A model generated the notes under the pieces. That model ran no database searches, was not told the DNA's origin, and was given only the letters and a program-made list of their open reading frames with translations. This document shows, one piece after another, positions 58,044 to 64,000 of a stretch of 64,000 bases of DNA. A program made the position numbers and the translations under genes. The stretch's first letter is position 1, and each line of letters opens with the position of its first letter. The stretch is taken from NCBI RefSeq assembly GCF_003945595.2, contig NW_024104423.1:434001-498000 (forward strand). Reading direction: 5' to 3'. Origin of the DNA: Pipra filicauda (taxonomy: Eukaryota > Chordata > Aves > Passeriformes > Pipridae).

Positions 58044-60689
58044 CTAGAAAAAACATATGAGAGTTCTTGATTTATTGATGCTGCAGGGAAAATGGATGCA
58101 AATATGATATCAATGCATCAGTAAGCATGGACAGAGCAGAGATGAGGAGGAGTCTGAGAGCCAAAGAGCCCCCAAAAACTCCAATCTAAGTGCCATGGAA
58201 ATGCCCTGCCTATCAGTGTCTTCTATTCCTCCTAACATGAGTAGCAGAATTGCCTGTAGAGAAAATAGAGAAAGAAAGTACCTATTTGCCAAGTTCCTCC
58301 TTGGTCTTTTTAGCATTATTTTCCTCAGTATATTTTCTCCTAACTGCTTTAAGTACCATGGGAACAAGTCCTCCCACCAAAATGTTTGTTCTGCTCATGG
58401 CTCCCAAACAAGATTCACAAGGATAAATCTCCAACCACCTATCCTAACTAAACTGTACTTCAAGCAATTTTACTGCAATTATTTTTGTCTCTCCACCCTG
58501 TCCTGTTACACTTACCAAGCTTTTGCAGAATTTTAACTACATTTTTCTGATCAGAGAGAGATTCCCAAATCATCCTATCAAAGTTTGTTAACACTCACCA
58601 TGCTTGGACTTGTGTATTTCTTTCTATAAAATGTCTCACTTGTTGCACAGACTTCTCAAATACTTTGAAATGATTTGTAAGCTGCGGAGGACATATTTAA
58701 AAGAACATTTTGCCATGCTTAATTTCTCATCATAAATATAACATCAGTTCTAGAAAAAAAAATTCGCTTGTTTTTACACATAGGGAATTAGTGTAATGAA
58801 GTCAACAGTTAAAACCTGTCAGTCATTGGGCCTACTTAAAGAAAAGTATAAATATAAATGTTTGCAACTAAAAAGGCTTTAATAAAACTTTATGAGAACT
58901 CTTCATATTTTGAAGGCCATGCTTTCTTTCTAAGAGCTGCTATATGGATTTAGAAGCTTAGCTTGAAGTTCTCAGGTTAAAAATTATTGTTCTGTGTACA
59001 CAGAATTACATGCAGAAAGCACTACACAGAGATAAAAACATCGTCTTTTAAGGGTTAGTTGGCAGCTCTGCATTACTGAAGTCCTGGAATGCTTTCAAGT
59101 GAGGAAAGAAAGCCCATTAAGAACAAAAAAACAACCATGATATGCTCTATTTTTTAAGAAAATAAATGCAGGCATGAACCTGTGCAAAGTTCAGACACAA
59201 ACATGTTAACATAAATTCTTATTAACAGTAATCATATGGCTAGAAATGATTCATCAGATCATTTTAATTGGCAGACGTCTATGCCACCCACATAAAAGGT
59301 AACTCTACTACAGCTGTTCTGCTCTCTCTTTGCACTGTATCTGCTTGTCGAGCCAGAAGCCATTATGGCATTAATTTGACTAGCTCAGATCCATATGCCT
59401 CATATCGCCCCATTGCTGTAGGAATACTTATAGTGTAAAAGGTGTTTCCAGGGCATGAAATCACACGAGATTTTTTTTAAAGGACTCTAGTATAAGTTTC
59501 TGATAACGTGTCTGAACCCATGTTAAACATGTTGAACGCTAATGGAAAAAGAGTGTTTCAGGTAGTGAGGGTTTTGAAACTATGATTCACTTCTGAAGAA
59601 TCAAACAGAAACCACAGCATCCCTGAGAGAAGAAATGGCTAAAAATGGATGTGCTAAATTTTAACTCCGGGGAAGTGAATAGTTAATAGGGGTTAAAGGT
59701 GTTTTATAAAGTGCTTATGACAAGACCAGTATCTGGAACTAACAGAAAGCATGATGATAGTTTTGCAAAAGAGATCATGCATGTTGTTCCATTCTTCATT
59801 GTTTTTGACGCTGCCAAAAAGCATTTGCTGTGACTGTACATTCAGGTAAATCAGCTGCATTTGCTGCAGCACAAGTATGTACTCCGGGACTCATGGAGAA
59901 TTATGGAGGCTGCTGCTTGGGTCATGATATCCCAGAAACAACCCGGGTGGTTCATGGTCTGAAGAATGTTCTCTGAGTGGTGGAAATACAAACTGAAATT
60001 CAGCACTGAGGAATTCAAAGCACATATATATGCATATATCCAAGTAACTCTTTGGGAAGCTGGTGCAAAACTTGTCTAATAGAGGTTTGTGCGCAATGCT
60101 ACTTTGCAATTCAGCAAAGTATAAATTGCACCATTTAAAATATGCTAGGCAAGGTCACTGGGGAACTTCTGGGGACATGCCAGCACCTTCAAGACATCCC
60201 AGCAAGGCACATGAGCATAATTTTTCCTACATAGCAGAAAGGGAAATGATAATGAAACACACTTGAAAAGGGCTCTTAGGTAGGAAAGAGAGCATCAAAA
60301 ACAACAAGACTGGTTCCCACATCACTGGGCATCCCCCACTAGAAAAGGAGTCAATAGCAACTGTGTATTGACAGCTACAATGCTCTCTGGACGCAGCAGT
60401 ACAAATACAGAGTCACCTGATTAAGACGTCTTTCGTTTTGTTGGTAAATGTACTCAATGAGGAGTCTAATCCACACTGCAATGAAAGATGTTTGCACTCA
60501 GCTAATTAAATCTGAAGTTATTCTTAAGAGGGGGAGAGAATTGACAAGTCATATGGTGAAATTGTAAAGAGAAATAGCACAACGTTCTCTTAACAAGTCA
60601 AAACAAATCCTCAGTTTCCTGGAGTCACGCAGCACATACTGTACAGCTCCAGAGAAGCAGAGTGTGCAAGTCATAAAAGAACCCCAGGC

Positions 60690-60930
60690 ACTTCATTACT
60701 GGAAATGATGTAAGCTCCTGCCGCTCCTCTGGAGAAACGACAACAAAACAATGTTGGGGCCGCTGCCGCTGTTGGAGGCAGCTGCACTCTAAACGTCGGA
60801 GCTGTCTGAGCCCTCTGAATGGCTGAAGCACAACAATGAAATGGATTTGGTGCACCACTTTTTCTTTCTCCGTGTGCTTTCAAGTACCTGGCAACTTGTG
60901 ACACGGCCACCTAAAGGATCTGCGGCTGCT
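60690..60930 (-). promoter_or_regulatory. Candidate internal promoter or alternative first exon of DLGAP1
   Basis: About ten CpG dinucleotides (GCCGCTCC, GGCCGCTGCCGCTG, AACGTCGG, ACGGCC) occur within 250 bp of an AT-rich, CpG-poor intron. On the - strand, donor-like CAG|GTACTT (near 60893) and ACA|GTATGT (near 60638) follow. Mammalian DLGAP1 has short isoforms from internal promoters, so this is plausible, but no known isoform peptide is recognisable here. Confidence 0.3.
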
Positions 60931-62269
60931 CAAGTGGCTACGGTATTTTAAATGCTAAGCTGCTTGAAAAATGAAATGAGTACTCCCCCAGAAAACTGAC
61001 AAACCCCTGGCATTCTCCTTGTCCGACCAAGAGAGCTTAAGCATTCAGATGGTACAGCAAGAGCACATGTGGCATTCTGTCCCTGCGGGCAAAGAGGGGA
61101 AACTCATCTATCCAGCTTTCTTGCAGTAGAGACAGATTCCAAGGGCGAATACTACAGGATCACAGGGCACATGAAAAAGTAGGAGAAATCCTCATATCAC
61201 ACAGGGAACTTTCAAAGGGTTTTGCACATGGAAGTTAGTTTAATTCACATAAGGAAGTGAATTTAAAGGGCTGTATAAATTCCCCAATAAATATGTTCTT
61301 GGACATAGATCAAGGAGTGAAGTTCTGAACGAAAACTGATCTGACTGGAGAGTCAAGTCAAAGTAGTCTCGTGATGCATTAAAATTGTTTAGACATGCAG
61401 TTACTCAGAAATACCTTTATCTGGATAGTCAAAGTGTATATGAACCCTCATTTTGACACAGTATAGACTAGCTATTCTCATTATTTTCCAGAGTGCACAT
61501 GCTGCTGGAGCAGGTACGCATTCCTCTCCTAGGGTATATGCAAGGTTTAATGCAGAAACTAGTTAAGTCATGCACAAGAATCCTCAGATTCCCAAAGCAC
61601 CTTGAATCAGGCCCACTGTTTCCAGCTGCATCAATCCACCAAGTTATGCTTTCCATTTCCTTTTGATCTTTATCCTATTTCTGCAGACTGCCTTTGGGTT
61701 ACAGTTTAATCCAAAATACCTAGTGAAAAAAACCATGTTCTCCAGATTAAAAAAAAAAAGAAAAAGAGAAGAGCCACCGTGTTTCTTCTCCTAGCCAGTA
61801 TTTCCAAACAACTAGCTCATGGGACAGGAATTTGGAACAGGGAGTGTCAACCACCCAGTTCAGAAGGAAGTCTAATGATAAAAAAAAATCCCAGATTGCA
61901 TAATAATAAAGGCTTGAATTTGAATGTTTCATTGTAAGGGCACTTCAGTTGTTTAAACATGCTTACTAGGGGAGATGAGCCCTTGGGAACAGCATGCAAA
62001 CACAAATTTTTAACTCAGTGAATGGGTGCTCAGGAGAACCCCAAGGCAGATTAATATTTGTGAAATGATCAAATTCATGCAAGTACTTTGAACAATTTAA
62101 GTGATGAGACACAAAAGCAGTATCTTTCTAATTTGACAGTCTTATATAAACTTGGTTAAAATATACAAGAATAAATGAAAGTGCAAATTTAAAGTTAAGT
62201 AACATAATATTGTTTCTTTTAAGAAAAGGGGCTCTCTGTGGTTTAAAAGGACCAACAAAGAACACAACT

Positions 62270-62686
62270 TTCTCAGCACAAGAAAGATGTGGACCTGTTG
62301 GAGTGGATCCAGAGGAGGTCCATGAAGGCTGAGAAGAGAAAGCTCCAGGAAGGCCTCATTGAGGCTTCCAGTATTTTAAGGAGCCTTATAAAAAGACGGA
62401 AGAGGGACTTTTTATACAGTCATGTAGTGACAGGACAAGGAGCAGTGGTTTTAAATGGAAAGAGGGCAGATTTAGATTACTTGCTAAGAAGTAATTACTT
62501 GCTAAGAAGTAATTAGTTACTCAGAGGGTGGTGAAGCACTGGAACAGGTTATCCAGAGAGGCTGTGGATGCCCCATCCCTGGAAGTGTTCAAGGGCAGGT
62601 TAGATGAGGCCCTGAGTAACCTTGTCTAGTGGGTGAAATAGATGACCTTTAGGGTCACTTTCAACCCAAACCATTCTATGATTCTA
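62270..62686 (+). mobile_element. CR1 LINE 3' fragment
   Basis: It has the typical CR1 order: GACCTGTTGGAGTGGATCCA, CTCAGAGGGTGGTGAAGCAC, GGAACAGGTTATCCAGAGAG, GATGCCCCATCCCTGGAAGT, and the terminus CCATTCTATGATTCT at 62671-62685. It is about 415 bp, 5'-truncated and antisense to DLGAP1. It lacks the CCCATGGCAGGGG block usually found near the 3' end and contains an 18-bp tandem duplication (62476-62511). The 75-codon frame inside it is not a gene. Confidence 0.95.
62476..62511. repeat. 18-bp tandem duplication inside CR1
   Basis: ATTACTTGCTAAGAAGTA occurs twice head to tail (62476-62493 and 62494-62511), followed by a partial ATTAGTTA. Confidence 0.95.
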
Positions 62687-64000
62687 ACTTGTACACAAAT
62701 AAGTATTAAGGTACAAAGCAGGAGTTCTTCCACCGCACACAGATGGACGTCAGTGTCTTGATTTACTGCCTGTAAAATGGGTGTGGTAACAGCAGTGCCC
62801 TTGCCTCTCACACAACTGCTACACAAACGTGGATGTAGGGATCTCCCAGCAGACGTAAGCCTCAGAATGGCAGCTCCTGATTTCAGAGGTGCAGTGCTTG
62901 ATTTGGCTTGTTATACTCCAACAGAGATGTTATTCTCTTTACCATACACTTATTTCCTTATTTTGCTGAGGTTTGCAGGGACTGCTTGGATGGAGGGTTT
63001 CAGGTCCTGTATTGTTATTTTTACATGCAAAGAATTGGTATGAAAACAGAGCATGCATTATCTTAATAAAAAACTAAGCAGATGGCTTCTGAGGATGTAG
63101 TGATTTACTTTTACAAAACTGAAATAAAGACTTTTATAAGAAGTTTTAAACCACCCAGGGGAATAATACCACAGTGAGTTATGGATGTCATTATCCCAAA
63201 TGAGAACTACTGAAATCTATGTACTACACCATCAGGAGTTCTGCCAAGGCCATGCTTTTTCCATAACTCCCTCACTGCCAAGCCAGATACCTTATTTGAC
63301 AGAAGCCTAAGCTTCATTGGGTTAGGAAACAGGCATAACATATAACTAAAATCCTGTAGAAATTGATACCGAGTATTAAAACTATTTTTACTGCACACAG
63401 TAGGACCACAGATTTAATATCCCGCGTACTCTGAGGTTTAAAGCCACTGCTGGTGACCTTTCCATAAGTCTGCACATTTTTGTTTGCAAGTAGGGTGCCT
63501 TCAGCTTCCCAGTTGGATACAGTGAAGGATCTCCTAAAGGTGAGGCTAAATATGGTTCCTCCTGCATCTCAAATGAATTGAGCTGGAAAATCTACATGTC
63601 CATAGTCAGTGGATGACAGGTGAATATTTCTCCAGCAGATCTTTTTTCTCCTTTTAATTTCTTTTGCTGGAAGCTGCTGATGCCAGTCAGAAGTTTAATT
63701 GCTATCCCAGGGAAGCTGAATTAGTGTGCAGAGAACAGGTGAGACAGCCAAAGGTGTCTGCTAAATGCAGTTTATCACTAGGATATCACCACAAATTATG
63801 GATGCACAGAAAGAATTCAGGGCACGTAGGCTTCCTATGAGACCCACTTTACTCCTTGTACTACAGAGCCATAGCTGAACTTCTCTCTGTATAAATCCAA
63901 CAACCAGTATATTAATAACACACAACTTCAGCAATTCAACTCTTTCAGATGAAAAGCCAGGAGTATATAAACAACGGAAACTCTGGAGAAAAGATTTCAC

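Larger units (their letters stand above)
58044..64000 (-). other. DLGAP1: DLGAP1 intron upstream of the first visible exon (continues off the edge)
   Basis: At least 6 kb. No exon encoding the preceding human segment (SLRSSSPPRTTTTVRTIQSS) was found, so it lies beyond 64000. The interval carries a CR1 copy at 62270-62686, a possible MIR-like fragment just after it, and a local CpG-enriched patch at 60690-60930. Confidence 0.7.

Noticed and set aside
62289..62516. 75-codon frame DLLEWIQRRSMKAEKRKL
   Set aside because: Typical translation of the CR1 3' region including the 18-bp duplication; not a gene.

Overview
This is a vertebrate nuclear locus, most likely avian. Two genes are recognisable: TGIF1 (TALE homeodomain repressor) on the + strand and the 3' half of DLGAP1 (SAPAP1/GKAP, postsynaptic scaffold) on the - strand, arranged tail to tail. 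From memory, the same order and orientation occurs on human chromosome 18p11.3. The avian assignment rests on two CR1 LINE 3' ends carrying the typical ATTCTATGATTCT-type terminus, the compact introns, and protein sequences close to but not identical with the mammalian ones. I cannot name the species. The window contains no prokaryotic operon, CRISPR array, phage or integrated viral gene.

Layout. 1-960 is upstream flank with a poly(A)/GA tract. About 960-3660 is a large CpG-rich promoter region with G/C homopolymers and a CAGT tetranucleotide array; the first TGIF1 coding exon (16 nt) lies in it at 3109-3124. Intron 1 runs to 9713, with a smaller CpG-rich patch near 4.3-4.55 kb. Exon 2 is 9714-9940 and exon 3 is 11279-11845, followed by a short 3' UTR with two AATAAA signals near 12.3-12.4 kb. 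The spliced CDS is 810 nt (269 aa), complete and intact. From 12.43 to about 28.46 kb I see an intergenic stretch with no convincing gene, a few microsatellites and one CpG-enriched patch near 21.5-21.75 kb.

From about 28.46 kb upward, the - strand holds a long AT-rich DLGAP1 3' UTR and then six coding exons (in transcript order): 58043-57670, 54357-54266, 47028-46610, 37381-37290, 35406-35254 and 32464-32255. They join in frame into a 445-residue C-terminal part of DLGAP1 ending in the SHANK PDZ ligand QTRL. The 92-nt exons at 54.3 kb and 37.3 kb are short and easily missed, and were placed by phase and protein similarity. The N-terminal half, with the PSD-95 guanylate-kinase-binding repeats, lies beyond the right edge. 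Introns contain two CR1 copies, one degraded older CR1/L3-like remnant and several microsatellites.

The genes do not form a pathway. TGIF1 is a nuclear corepressor of TGF-beta/SMAD and retinoid-responsive genes. DLGAP1 links PSD-95 to SHANK at excitatory synapses and binds dynein light chain. I found no credible undescribed system. The best leads are local: an inverted pair of TGIF-type sites in TGIF1 intron 1, in-frame tandem splice acceptors in two DLGAP1 exons, a dynein-light-chain motif split by an intron, and a possible internal DLGAP1 promoter near 60.7-60.95 kb.
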